From NCBI GenBank assembly GCA_965207565.1, contig CBDBMQ010000033.1:124001-188000 (forward strand): DNA of 64,000 nucleotides, given 5' to 3'. The notes beneath the pieces were generated by a model. The model worked only from the letters and a program-made list of their open reading frames with translations, had not been told where the DNA came from and did no database searches. Positions 9,366 to 16,743 of this stretch are shown here, piece by piece. Numbering within the stretch: position 1 is the stretch's first letter; each line of letters opens with the position of its first letter. Source of the stretch: Bin80 sp965207565. GTDB taxonomy: Bacteria; Bacteroidota; Rhodothermia; Rhodothermales; Bin80. A program made the position numbers and the translations under genes.

Positions 9366-10469
9366 CTACTCGGAAGGTGTATGATACAAGTTAGGGACTT
9401 CGTAGCGTAAGACCATCGGGAGTGGTCTGCGATAAATCGCATAGAGATCTTGTCCATCTTGGGAAACTCCTATTTCCATTGCTCCGTCTTGCAGCCAAAG
9501 TACTCCAACAGGAACCCCGCTCCAAGTAAAGACAATGACAGTCTGACCAGGTGGGGAGAAGTAGCGCTGACTGCGAACCCAGCCCCTAGTTCTACCTGAA
9601 TATAAGGCGAAGATGAACTGATCGGTGACAGCTGCGCTGACATATCCTTGAGTCGTTTCGCTTTCAATAAATGTACGCGGATTACCATCGCTATCGGGGG
9701 AAGCTAGGCTGAACACAGGCTCATGGAAACCGGGGCCGCGCACTAGATGAAGCATTTCTGACATACTGAAAATCTCAACTCGATCTGTATTCAGTGATGC
9801 AGCTACAATTCTGGTTCCCGCTGAATTGGTCTTCAAGATGGCTTCATAAGCAAATTGTCGGACAAGTACAGGGGTAGATGGTTCACCCAGAAGAAGGGAA
9901 CCTAGCGTTCGAACAAACTCCCCACTAGGATCATACACGCCTAGTCTTCCAGACTCATATAGTCCTGAAGAAACGATGCTATCTCCATTGACCCATACTG
10001 GATTCATTGGAGTTCCCCCACCGGTCAATCCAATTGCCGTTTCGGTGATTGATGTGCCATCAAGATACTTCATTCTTCTTGGGTAGTCATAGATCCACCC
10101 CGAGTTGCTTCCTGGTTTGAAGTCCATTGAATTCACCCCGGATAATTCTCTAGGGCCTTCCCCTTTGGGAGCAGTGTATGCTACAAAATCACCTGTCTCC
10201 TTATCAAAAATGGTAATCGCTTGATCCGCATACGGATCGCCTATGAACACAAAATCTTCCCCAATAGCCATGCGTGTAGGCATCCCCAACGAATCACTAA
10301 GAATGAACAACTCTCCTTGCAAGTCATGTGCAAGGAGAGTGTCCGTGGAAAATTCAACCAAAAAAGGATCCAAAGGACGTGTTGATGGAGATTCAATACA
10401 CCCTCCCAGCACTACTGACAGTAAAGAAATTATGGGAATTATATAGTGCCTGTCAGAAAACTTAAGCAT
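9366..10469 (-). CDS. Six-bladed beta-propeller lipoprotein
   Basis: This is a 367-aa surface or periplasmic lipoprotein of a family common in Bacteroidota. The signal is MLKFSDRHYIIPIISLLSVVLGGC, shown here as signal plus lipobox; the lipobox is LGGC. The rest is a chain of short beta-rich units with propeller-like motifs, for example GWIYDYPRRMKYLD and VDGDSIVSSGLYESGRLGVYD-like repeats. The molecular role is unknown. It sits alone between murJ and the duplicated murJ fragment, so it is inside an interval bounded by direct repeats. Confidence 0.72.
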   Translation of the reverse strand: MLKFSDRHYIIPIISLLSVVLGGCIESPSTRPLDPFLVEFSTDTLLAHDLQGELFILSDSLGMPTRMAIGEDFVFIGDPYADQAITIFDKETGDFVAYTAPKGEGPRELSGVNSMDFKPGSNSGWIYDYPRRMKYLDGTSITETAIGLTGGGTPMNPVWVNGDSIVSSGLYESGRLGVYDPSGEFVRTLGSLLLGEPSTPVLVRQFAYEAILKTNSAGTRIVAASLNTDRVEIFSMSEMLHLVRGPGFHEPVFSLASPDSDGNPRTFIESETTQGYVSAAVTDQFIFALYSGRTRGWVRSQRYFSPPGQTVIVFTWSGVPVGVLWLQDGAMEIGVSQDGQDLYAIYRRPLPMVLRYEVPNLYHTPSE

Positions 10470-10619
10470 TTTGGGAGGTCCGATCTCGTTTTCGCCTTTA
10501 ATTTTTTGGTTCTACCCCGAATGTTGTGGATAAAAGCTTAAATTGCCACAAAAGGAAAGAATTACAGATTTGGAGTTTTCAAATTTCCTGAATCCTCTGC
10601 CGGCCGTTTTGACCTCCTG

Positions 10620-10714
10620 ATCGGAATGAAAATGCGGTATCCAATTCCCTGCACATCAATGACTGCATGGGTTGGCCCTTTACTGCTCAGGATCCCTTCA
10701 ATGTGTTCGATCAT
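10620..10714 (-). pseudogene. ruvA: ruvA 5' fragment (duplicated)
   Basis: These are the first 31-32 codons of ruvA, identical in arrangement to bases 7153-7247, cut off by the left junction of the duplication. There is no downstream ruvA coding sequence here, so it cannot encode a working protein. Confidence 0.85.
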
Positions 10715-11686
10715 GGATTTGGCGGAATATGGGCAAGATACGACTGGTTCACAAACACAGGGGCAAGATGACGGATGAGGTGAAAATTCCAGCGGGAAAC
10801 CGTGCGTCTATTGTGGCATTGGGGATTCTTTCGAGCCGTGTATTGGGTCTGATTCGATGGAGTCTCATGGCCCGCTACTTTGGTAGTGGAGCACATGCGG
10901 ATGTGTTGAGAGCAGCATTCCAAGCACCGAACGCTCTACAGAACCTGCTTGGCGAAGGTACGATGTCGGCGGCGTTTATCCCTGTATACAGCAAGATGAT
11001 TGAGGAAGGAAAGCCGGAGGCTGCGGGGCGATTCGCTGGCAGTATTCTGGGGTTACTGACCGCAGTGGTCTGCGCGGGTGTACTTTTGGGAGTTTGGCTG
11101 GCCCACCCCATCTGTTCCATACTCATGCGAGGGTTTGTTGGAGATGCCGCAGAGGTAGCCGCCGGATTGCGGGAGGTGGACCGGCTTCTTCTGGCGGTTG
11201 ACATGGTTCGGCTTGCGTTTCCAATGGCAGGCATCCTGGTCCTGTCCTCCTGGGCACTGGGAGTCCTGAATAGTCACCGGCGATTTCTCATGCCCTACTT
11301 TGCACCGATATTATGGAATGTGACCATTATCGGTGCGCTTCTGGGCGTTGGAAGCCAGATTGGGTTTACTCCGGGAGAGAGTGGAGACTCTATATTGCCG
11401 GAGACCCTCACCCGACTCCTGACTGCGGTTTTTATTGGCGGAGTGATTGGCGGCTTGATGCAGTTTCTGGTTCAGTTGCCGTCGGTTGCACTGGTGATGA
11501 AAGGGTTTCGCCTGAGTTTTTCTACACATGTGGACGGCGTGCGTCAAGCATTAGCCGCCGTGGGGCCTGCATTGGCGGGTCGAGGGGTTGCTCAGCTCTC
11601 GGCATATGTGGATATCCTGCTCGCAACGCTTCTGGTTGAGGGGGCTGTAGCGAGTATCGGGTATGCACAGGTCCTCTATATCCTTC
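10620..11686. repeat. Long direct repeat, copy 2
   Basis: This is the second copy of bases 7153-8219, about 99.4 percent identical by eye. Five of the six differences that I found fall in third codon positions of murJ and are silent; one changes Thr to Ile near the start. The left junction follows the sequence ending GACCTCCTG, and the right junction lies inside what looks like a primase gene. Confidence 0.95.
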
Positions 11687-11742
11687 GGTCGCCGTCTCGG
11701 TGCCAGACCCAGAATTGGTCCGTGGGATTGCCGGGCCGGTGA
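10768..11742 (+). pseudogene. murJ: murJ 5' fragment (duplicated, truncated)
   Basis: The first 306 codons match murJ at 7301 with one amino-acid change, then about 18 unrelated codons lead to a stop at 11742. It lacks roughly the last 250 residues, including the C-terminal half of the transmembrane core, so activity is not expected. The frame is unbroken and the differences are mostly silent, which could mean that it comes from a related functional allele and not from in-place decay. The duplicated segment also carries the ruvA-murJ intergenic region, so it might still be transcribed. Confidence 0.85.
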
Positions 11743-11845
11743 TCTTCGCCACCGCAACTCGGACAGGCGCCGACATAGGTCTCTCCCCGCTTTGCGCGGA
11801 AGAAGGCGCTTTGCCGGTAGGTCTCTGCGATGGGCGGTCAATCAC
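11687..11845 (-). pseudogene. Zinc-finger primase N-terminal fragment
   Basis: On the minus strand I read ETYRQSAFFRAKRGETYVG followed by ACPSCGGEDHRPGNPTDQFW and VWHRDGD. This resembles the CHC2-type zinc ribbon at the front of phage and plasmid primases (CPxCGG, then FxVW). A GTG at 11845 overlaps the stop of the gene upstream, but needs one extra base near the CCC run to reach this frame, so the piece is frameshifted as well as truncated by the murJ junction at 11686/11687. It is too short for certainty, but the zinc-finger spacing is distinctive. Confidence 0.5.
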
Positions 11846-12276
11846 ATGGCGGCATTTGGCTTTCTCCTTGCGTGGATGCCGTGCTGCCTCGCGATCAGGC
11901 TGATGGTTGAGTGGTCGAGGTCGTATTTGGCTCCGGTCTCTTTCCGTGTCATGCCGGCTTTCAGGTCTTCGATGATCGCCTGGTTACGCTTCCGCAGCGC
12001 CTCTCCGGCCAGACGCGTTTTAGCCTTGTGTGCCCGGATGCCGTGCTGCCTCGCGATCAGGTTGATGTGCTCCGGGGTACACCCGTATTTGGCTCCGGCT
12101 TGCTTCGCCGTCATGCCGCCCTTGAGGTCGGTGATGATCGCCTGGTTACGCTTCCGCAGCGCCTCTCCGGCCAGACGCGTTTTAGCCTTGTGTGCCCGGA
12201 TGCCGTGTTGCCTCGCGATCTGGTTGATGTGCTCCGGGGTACGCCCGTATTTGGCTCCGGCTTGCTTTGCCGTCAT
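11842..12276 (-). CDS. Tandem helix-turn-helix repeat protein (probably 5'-frameshifted)
   Basis: The 144 residues consist of nearly identical 54-residue units. Each has an HTH-like core (MTAKQAGAKYGCTPEHINLI) and a basic linker (ARQHGIRAHKAKTRLAGEAL). The third unit is diverged (MTRKETGAKYDLDHSTISLI) and ends the protein. Upstream, an ATG at 12338 begins MPTHKQIQARNRLI, which would align with the linker but runs out of frame near 12294-12298, where the repeat predicts one more base. The intact ancestor was thus probably longer, 12338-11842. No function is assigned; DNA binding by an HTH array is an inference. GC is higher than in neighbours. Confidence 0.55.
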   Translation of the reverse strand: MTAKQAGAKYGRTPEHINQIARQHGIRAHKAKTRLAGEALRKRNQAIITDLKGGMTAKQAGAKYGCTPEHINLIARQHGIRAHKAKTRLAGEALRKRNQAIIEDLKAGMTRKETGAKYDLDHSTISLIARQHGIHARRKPNAAM

Positions 12277-12300
12277 GCCGCCCTCAAGGTCGGCATGATG
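11842..12300. repeat. 162-bp tandem coding repeat
   Basis: The units are 162 bp (54 codons) apart: the string TGCCTCGCGATC recurs at about 11885, 12047 and 12209. The two upstream units are nearly identical at DNA level, which implies recent duplication or gene conversion; the third is partly diverged. Confidence 0.9.
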
Positions 12301-12426
12301 AGGCGGTTGCGGGCCTGGATTTGCTTATGCGTCGGCATGGCCCCTCGGTCTGGGGAGCGGCGCATGGGAACATCCTTCTCCTTGGGGGAGGTGAAGGTCA
12401 TCCCTCACGCACTTTGCGTGTCCTGG

Positions 12427-12463
12427 GCCCCTGTCAACTTCGCTGGTCGTAGGGGCTTTTTTT
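12427..12463 (+). terminator. Weak rho-independent terminator
   Basis: The arms GCCCCT and AGGGGC enclose an 18-nt loop and are followed by seven T. The stem is short and no convincing plus-strand gene precedes it, so it may be a leftover of the mobile segment. Confidence 0.3.
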
Positions 12464-12476
12464 ATCGCGGATGCGA

Positions 12477-12680
12477 TCATTGTGCGGCTTCCTTTAGCAG
12501 GCCTCGCTCCCGGAACTCCGCCTCTACATCCCGAAGGCCCCGGTAGATCGCCTCCCTCGTCATGTAGGACATTGATCGCTTGTCCACCTGGCCAAGGTAG
12601 GCCAGATGCTCCTTCATCTCCTTGCGGACTCGGACGCCCAAAATCGGGCAGTTTTCGGTGACGTTCTGGTGATCTTTCAT
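12477..12680 (-). CDS. Small ribbon-helix-helix-like protein
   Basis: This 67-aa protein has a basic beta-strand-like segment, PILGVRVRKEMKEHLAYLGQ, followed by helices (SMSYMTREAIYRGLRDVEAE). This is the size and pattern of CopG/Arc-type DNA-binding proteins of plasmids, phages and antitoxins. No toxin partner is evident. The start at 12680 is preceded by GAGGGGC. It lies in the same orientation as the HTH-repeat gene and the methyltransferase remnant, consistent with one decayed mobile element. Confidence 0.5.
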   Translation of the reverse strand: MKDHQNVTENCPILGVRVRKEMKEHLAYLGQVDKRSMSYMTREAIYRGLRDVEAEFRERGLLKEAAQ

Positions 12681-12797
12681 GGTGTTTGCCCCTCAGGGCA
12701 TCGTGATGTGTTTAGTGTGAATAACTGGCATGGGTTTCCTGTTTGAAATGGATTAAACGGGGTTCAATATACAGGCATCCTGCGGATGCACTGGTCC

Positions 12798-13080
12798 CTA
12801 TCGGACGATGGTCATGGCCCCCTTGATCACGCGCTCGATCATTGAGAAGAAGAAGCTCCGGCGTGCCTTTCGCCCGTAGAGGATGGGCTGGATCGGGCCT
12901 CCGCTCGCTGGTGTCCAAATGAGGCAGCACACGTATCTGCCGCCCCAGTGCTCAAGTATGTCCAGCCCCTCGGTGATCCGGTCCTGGGGCGTCCAGAGGA
13001 ACATGTGTCCGCTGGCCTCGCAAATCGCAGGAGATTGGAATGATTCGCTCGGCTGGCTTCAATCCGAGTCGGCGACCTGG
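12798..13080 (-). pseudogene. MT-A70-family DNA adenine methyltransferase remnant
   Basis: The minus strand reads EASGHMFLWTPQDRITEGLD, then ILEHWGGRYVCCLIWTPASG and LYGRKARRSFFF. This matches the core of MT-A70 enzymes (hLFLW, then hhxxWGFxYVTxhxW, then a glycine-rich stretch and LYGRxG). The catalytic DPPW and the N-terminal half are not in this frame; a fragment reading CYPSISPG in another frame just upstream may be the YPTMS-like segment. The C-terminal third is missing. Phages and plasmids often carry such genes, which fits the neighbours. Confidence 0.5.
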
Positions 13081-13220
13081 GCTTATTGAAGGGTAGCACA
13101 ATCCATCACTTGGCTCTAGCATTTGTTGTGGATCATTGATCTTCAGTTCCACTCCTCTTCCAACCGTGATCATAGCAAAACCGAGCCCAGCATCATGATT
13201 TGTCATGTCAAATACTGGAA

Positions 13221-13370
13221 ATGATGCCGCCCCCCACCGACGATCTTTCTATTCCCGGGAATCAAGCCCTGAAAGGAAAGGGGATTATGCCACCAAAGCA
13301 GTATTTCGGGAACAAGGATGAAATTGCCAAGTTGATCACATCGGCGGGTGCAGCACCTGATTGCTGGTGA
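13221..13370 (+). CDS. Small hypothetical protein followed by a strong terminator
   Basis: This is a 49-codon frame whose second half reads MPPKQYFGNKDEIAKLITSA and ends in DCW. A possible internal start at 13287 follows a purine-rich AAAGGAAAGGGG. I do not recognise it. The support is its good intrinsic terminator 44 bp after the stop and the lack of any other plus-strand gene that would need that terminator. It may equally be the tail of a lost gene or part of a small RNA. Confidence 0.35.
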   Translation: MMPPPTDDLSIPGNQALKGKGIMPPKQYFGNKDEIAKLITSAGAAPDCW

Positions 13371-13413
13371 AATCTCTCGCCTTACCCCCCCTGCGTCTTC
13401 GGGTGTAGGGCGC

Positions 13414-13442
13414 AGGGCCTCTTCGGAGGCCCTAGCTTTTTT
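13414..13442 (+). terminator. Rho-independent terminator with UUCG tetraloop
   Basis: A perfect 8-bp stem AGGGCCTC / GAGGCCCT is closed by a TTCG loop and followed after three bases by six T. It lies immediately upstream of the NYN gene, whose probable ribosome-binding site begins at the end of the T-run. Confidence 0.88.
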
Positions 13443-13451
13443 GAGGTGATT

Positions 13452-14078
13452 GTGCGGACGGTCGTGTATGTCGATGGGTTTAATCTCTATTACGGATCCT
13501 TAAGAGGTACATCCTACAAGTGGCTAGATCTCCCATTGCTTTTCAAGAGCATACTCCAGCCACACCATAACATTGAACTGGTTAAATTCTTTACTGCCAA
13601 AGTGGCAGACTCGCGGAGAAATCCCTCTCAATCACAGAGACAAAACACATATCTCAACGCCTTGCAGAATTACAAGCCCAATGTAGAGGTTCACCTCGGA
13701 TCCTTCTTGACTCACAAAATTCGCCGACCACTTGCGAACCCGAAGGGAACCCCAAAGATAGTCAGCGTGCTAGATACCAAAGAAAAGGGTTCAGATGTCA
13801 ATTTAGCGGTGCATTTGCTCAATGACGCATGGTTTGGTAAGTATGAGTGTGCCGTGGTTGTAACGAATGACAGTGATATAGCCGAGGCAATGCGGCTGAC
13901 AAGGGAGCAGCATCCAGCAATTCGTATAGGACTGATTACACTTGGAAAGAAGGAAACATCCCGACAACTCAAAATTCATGCAGATTTTTTGGCACGCATC
14001 AGAGGCGGTGCACTTAGGAATTCACAGTTGCCGAATCCAATCCCCCAAACGAATATCTACAAACCTGAAAGTTGGTAG
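13452..14078 (+). CDS. NYN-domain (PIN-like) protein, LabA/DUF88 type
   Basis: This is a likely metal-dependent ribonuclease of the PIN-like NYN fold. Conserved acidic motifs are present: YVDGFNLYYG near the N-terminus, KGSDVNLAVHLL in the middle and VVTNDSDIAEAM. Length (about 208 aa) is usual. I chose GTG 13452, five bases after the GAGG of a strong GAGGTGAT; a GTG at 13446 overlaps that site. The gene has no operon partner and follows the decayed mobile region, so it may be part of the accessory segment. Confidence 0.75.
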   Translation: MRTVVYVDGFNLYYGSLRGTSYKWLDLPLLFKSILQPHHNIELVKFFTAKVADSRRNPSQSQRQNTYLNALQNYKPNVEVHLGSFLTHKIRRPLANPKGTPKIVSVLDTKEKGSDVNLAVHLLNDAWFGKYECAVVVTNDSDIAEAMRLTREQHPAIRIGLITLGKKETSRQLKIHADFLARIRGGALRNSQLPNPIPQTNIYKPESW

Positions 14079-14308
14079 ACAGGGTCTCAACATTTTCAGC
14101 GCACGGCGATTATGTGCCTGAAGGTGGTTTATCGGAGAATGTGTAGTTTTCTGGTTGCTCATCATCTGTGAAATTGCAGAACATACAGCCAGAAGTATTA
14201 TGTTGGATGGACAAGACCCATCAAGTCCGACACCCTCATCGCCGTGGTGCCCAATCCACCGGCTTATTTCTCATGAGTTGGGTAGGTTTCGTCAGATCCT
14301 GAAGTTCA

Positions 14309-14731
14309 ATGGCACGGATTATTCGCACCGGTAATACACCAGCCAAAGAGCGCAATGCTCATATGCGGACCTGCGCAGAGCTGCTTCGCCTTTTGGCAGA
14401 AAAAGAATATTTCGATGAGGAGGCGAAGGATATGGCAGCGCTGTTTGTCTTTTCGCTACGCGGGATCTATGCGACGATTGAAGGGAGCGCCGACGTGTGG
14501 GATGAGCGAAATTACTGGAAGCGTGCGGAGGCTCTTCGCAATGACTGGCGCTGGAGCAAAAAGGCGGCAGATACTCTTGAAACACTGATTCGTCAAGATG
14601 AATGGAAGAAAATTCCCGATATTATGATAGAGATGTTTCCGCGTTTTCAAAAGGTTAATGTTGCGACCATCACCCGGAATGCCGATCACTGGTGTGGAGC
14701 GTTGAAAGCACTTTTAGCTTCTAAAGAATGA
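14309..14731 (+). CDS. Conserved hypothetical protein upstream of YqgE
   Basis: This is a 140-aa, mostly alpha-helical protein with many Trp and Arg residues (DVWDERNYWKRAEALRNDWR, then WSKKAADTLETLIRQDEWKK). It has no signal peptide or membrane helix. I do not recognise the family. Its stop overlaps the yqgE start as ATGA, so the two are co-translated and may act together. Confidence 0.68.
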   Translation: MARIIRTGNTPAKERNAHMRTCAELLRLLAEKEYFDEEAKDMAALFVFSLRGIYATIEGSADVWDERNYWKRAEALRNDWRWSKKAADTLETLIRQDEWKKIPDIMIEMFPRFQKVNVATITRNADHWCGALKALLASKE

Positions 14732-15291
14732 CCCGATACAACCCAAGAGAGATTGTGCCCGGTGATTTGCTCATCGCGCCGCCCAATCAGCATTCAGATC
14801 CATTTCATCGGACAGTTGTTCTGATGTGTATACATGATGCGGAGGGCAGTCTGGGGCTGGTTGTGAATCGTCCAACACAGTTGTCGCTCAATCGCATTCT
14901 GGACCATGAAGTTGAGGGGCATGTGATTTATGAGGGTGGTCCGGTAGAGCAGGATTGCCTCACCTATCTCCACCGGTGTGAAGATCGCATACAGGAGTCA
15001 CAACCGGTTATGGAGGACGTATGTTTTTGCGGGGATGTTAACGATGTGATCAAAACCGTGAAAGACCACTCCGTTACATCCAGGCATATTCGATTTTTTG
15101 TAGGGTATTCCGGTTGGGCACCGGGGCAGCTGGAACAGGAACTGAGAGAGGGATGCTGGTTTATGACACATGGAAATTCAGATCTGATCTTTGAATATGA
15201 GCCCAGCACGCTCTGGCGCCAGGTTCTTCGAAAAATGGGGGGAGAGTATGCAATTCTGGCAAACTTCCCCGCTGATCCGACCCTGAATTGA
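14728..15291 (+). CDS. YqgE/AlgH family protein (UPF0301)
   Basis: This is a 187-aa cytoplasmic protein of an uncharacterised but widespread family. Hallmarks are the start PGDLLIAPPNQHSDPFHRTV, the GLVVNRPT motif, YEGGPVEQDCLTYLH, and the end FVGYSGWAPGQLEQELREG. It is named after AlgH, but a role in transcription is not established for most members. It is coupled to the preceding hypothetical gene by a 4-nt overlap. Confidence 0.9.
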   Translation: MTRYNPREIVPGDLLIAPPNQHSDPFHRTVVLMCIHDAEGSLGLVVNRPTQLSLNRILDHEVEGHVIYEGGPVEQDCLTYLHRCEDRIQESQPVMEDVCFCGDVNDVIKTVKDHSVTSRHIRFFVGYSGWAPGQLEQELREGCWFMTHGNSDLIFEYEPSTLWRQVLRKMGGEYAILANFPADPTLN

Positions 15292-15299
15292 AATAGTCG

Positions 15300-15902
15300 C
15301 TACTTCGCGTAGACCAGTCGCATAAATTCTTCGCGTGCGGTTCCCTCAGAGAGAAAGGTGCCGCTCATGGCACTGGTAGCGGTAAGCGCGTTCTGCTTCT
15401 CTACACCACGCATGGACATACATAGGTGCGTAGCTTCAATCACGACAGCGGTTCCGAGAGGTTGGAGTACCTCGTCAATGGCATCTCGGATTTGAACGGT
15501 TAAGCGTTCCTGCACCTGTAGACGGCGAGCAAACGCATCAACGATCCGGGGGATTTTACTCAGGCCAACAATATGATTCTGTGCGATGTAGGCAACATGG
15601 GCCTTGCCGAAGAAAGGGAGTAAATGATGCTCGCACAGGCTGAACACGTCGATATCACGGACCAGAATCATTTCGTTATAGTCTTCCTCAAAGACGGCAG
15701 ACTTCAGGATCGCCTTTGCATCAATGTTGTATCCCTGCGTCAGGTATGAAAGAGATTTGGCGACACGCCCAGGGGTCTTCAGCAAGCCCTCGCGTGCGGG
15801 ATCTTCGCCGAGCAGTCGTAGAAGCTCGTGAACATGATGATCAAGGCCTGCCGCTGGAGTCTCTTCACTAAGAGTTTGATCTAATAGATCCGAGTGATCC
15901 AT
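15300..15902 (-). CDS. folE: GTP cyclohydrolase I
   Basis: FolE converts GTP to 7,8-dihydroneopterin triphosphate, the first step for folate and for queuosine-type deazapurines. The zinc ligands are visible as Cys90 and His93 in SLCEHHLLPF and Cys161 in HLCMSMRG, counting from the chosen start. LSKIPRIVDAFARRLQVQE carries the GTP-binding residues. I chose ATG 15902; ATG 15941 would add 13 residues and overlap queD further. It follows queD on the same strand, overlapping it by 35 nt, which fits a shared pterin/queuosine pathway. Confidence 0.93.
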   Translation of the reverse strand: MDHSDLLDQTLSEETPAAGLDHHVHELLRLLGEDPAREGLLKTPGRVAKSLSYLTQGYNIDAKAILKSAVFEEDYNEMILVRDIDVFSLCEHHLLPFFGKAHVAYIAQNHIVGLSKIPRIVDAFARRLQVQERLTVQIRDAIDEVLQPLGTAVVIEATHLCMSMRGVEKQNALTATSAMSGTFLSEGTAREEFMRLVYAK

Positions 15903-16314
15903 CCGGCCCAAAGTAGTCTGCTGAATTTTTTGGTGTTTCATGAAGTCGGACGCGATAGAGGGTGCCGGCAGGTAAGGCGTCTGCCAGACGATCCCAGATC
16001 GCAATGACAAGGTTTTCTGTTGATGGCATGACCCCCTTGAGGAAGGGGACATCCAAGTTTAGGTTCTTATGATCCAAGTGACGGATAACACGATCTTGAA
16101 TCATCTGGTTCAGGTCTCCCAGGTCAATCACATAGCCCGTATCCGGGTCGGGAGTGCCTACAACAGTTATCTGGAGCCTATAGTTGTGGCCATGCCAGTT
16201 GGGATTGTTGCAGGGCCCGAAAACCGAACGGTTCCACTCGTCTGATTTTGCAGGGTTGTGTAAGCGGTGAGCTGCGTTAAAATGTGTCTCTCGTGTGAGG
16301 TAAACCGCAGGCAT
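15868..16314 (-). CDS. queD: 6-carboxy-tetrahydropterin synthase / 6-pyruvoyl-tetrahydropterin synthase homologue
   Basis: QueD takes dihydroneopterin triphosphate, the FolE product, to 6-carboxy-tetrahydropterin for queuosine synthesis. The zinc histidines lie in HFNAAHRLH and WHGHNY; the catalytic Cys is in FGPCNNPNWHGH; and the Asp/His pair is in HLDHKNLNLD. The STENL motif and the RLHET C-terminus are typical. Length (148 aa) is slightly above QueD norms because of a short tail overlapping folE. A tetrahydrobiopterin-type PTPS role is possible, but the folE overlap fits QueD. Confidence 0.88.
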   Translation of the reverse strand: MPAVYLTRETHFNAAHRLHNPAKSDEWNRSVFGPCNNPNWHGHNYRLQITVVGTPDPDTGYVIDLGDLNQMIQDRVIRHLDHKNLNLDVPFLKGVMPSTENLVIAIWDRLADALPAGTLYRVRLHETPKNSADYFGPDGSLGSIRSNS

Positions 16315-16397
16315 TCAAAGGTAATTGTCATGGGTCGCAAAGGAACGAAGCGGAGGGCGTATTGTTCAGCGCAGGGGAACATATCAGGTATCTTTTT

Positions 16398-16730
16398 ATG
16401 CCAACTTTGTTTGAGCGCATCATTGACGGAGAAATTCCGGCCGACCGTATTTACGAAGATGAAGTATGTGTGGCGTTCCGGGATGTTGCTCCGCAGGCAC
16501 CAACCCATGTGTTAGTGGTTCCGCGCAAGCCGATACAGGCACTTGATGATGACCTGGATGCCGCTCTTGCTGGACATCTCCTGGTTGTGGCAAATAAAGT
16601 TGCCGAGCGGGAGGGGCTTACAGGTGGTTACCGTGTAGTCATCAATTGTGGGTCCGATGGAGGGCAATCGGTGGATCATCTTCATTTTCATGTACTCGGT
16701 GGTCGCTCACTTGAGTGGCCGCCCGGTTAG
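16398..16730 (+). CDS. HIT-family nucleotide hydrolase
   Basis: This is a 110-aa histidine-triad protein (HinT-like), which hydrolyses phosphoramidate or AMP-linked nucleotides. The triad is HLHFHVLGGR near the C-terminus, and the N-terminus TLFERIIDGEIPADRIYED is standard. I chose ATG 16398, which gives the usual start; upstream in-frame codons are not conserved-looking. The next gene begins 13 bp after its stop. Confidence 0.9.
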   Translation: MPTLFERIIDGEIPADRIYEDEVCVAFRDVAPQAPTHVLVVPRKPIQALDDDLDAALAGHLLVVANKVAEREGLTGGYRVVINCGSDGGQSVDHLHFHVLGGRSLEWPPG

Positions 16731-16743
16731 GCCGATCACCAAG

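Noticed and set aside
7153..11686. Campbell-type single-crossover integration of a plasmid carrying the murJ fragment
   Set aside because: Copy 1 is intact on both sides and copy 2 is truncated on both sides; a single crossover would truncate one side of each copy.
11663..12546. Long plus-strand frames over the HTH-repeat region
   Set aside because: They are antisense readings of the tandem 162-bp repeat; the minus-strand reading has the HTH pattern and a proper gene shape.
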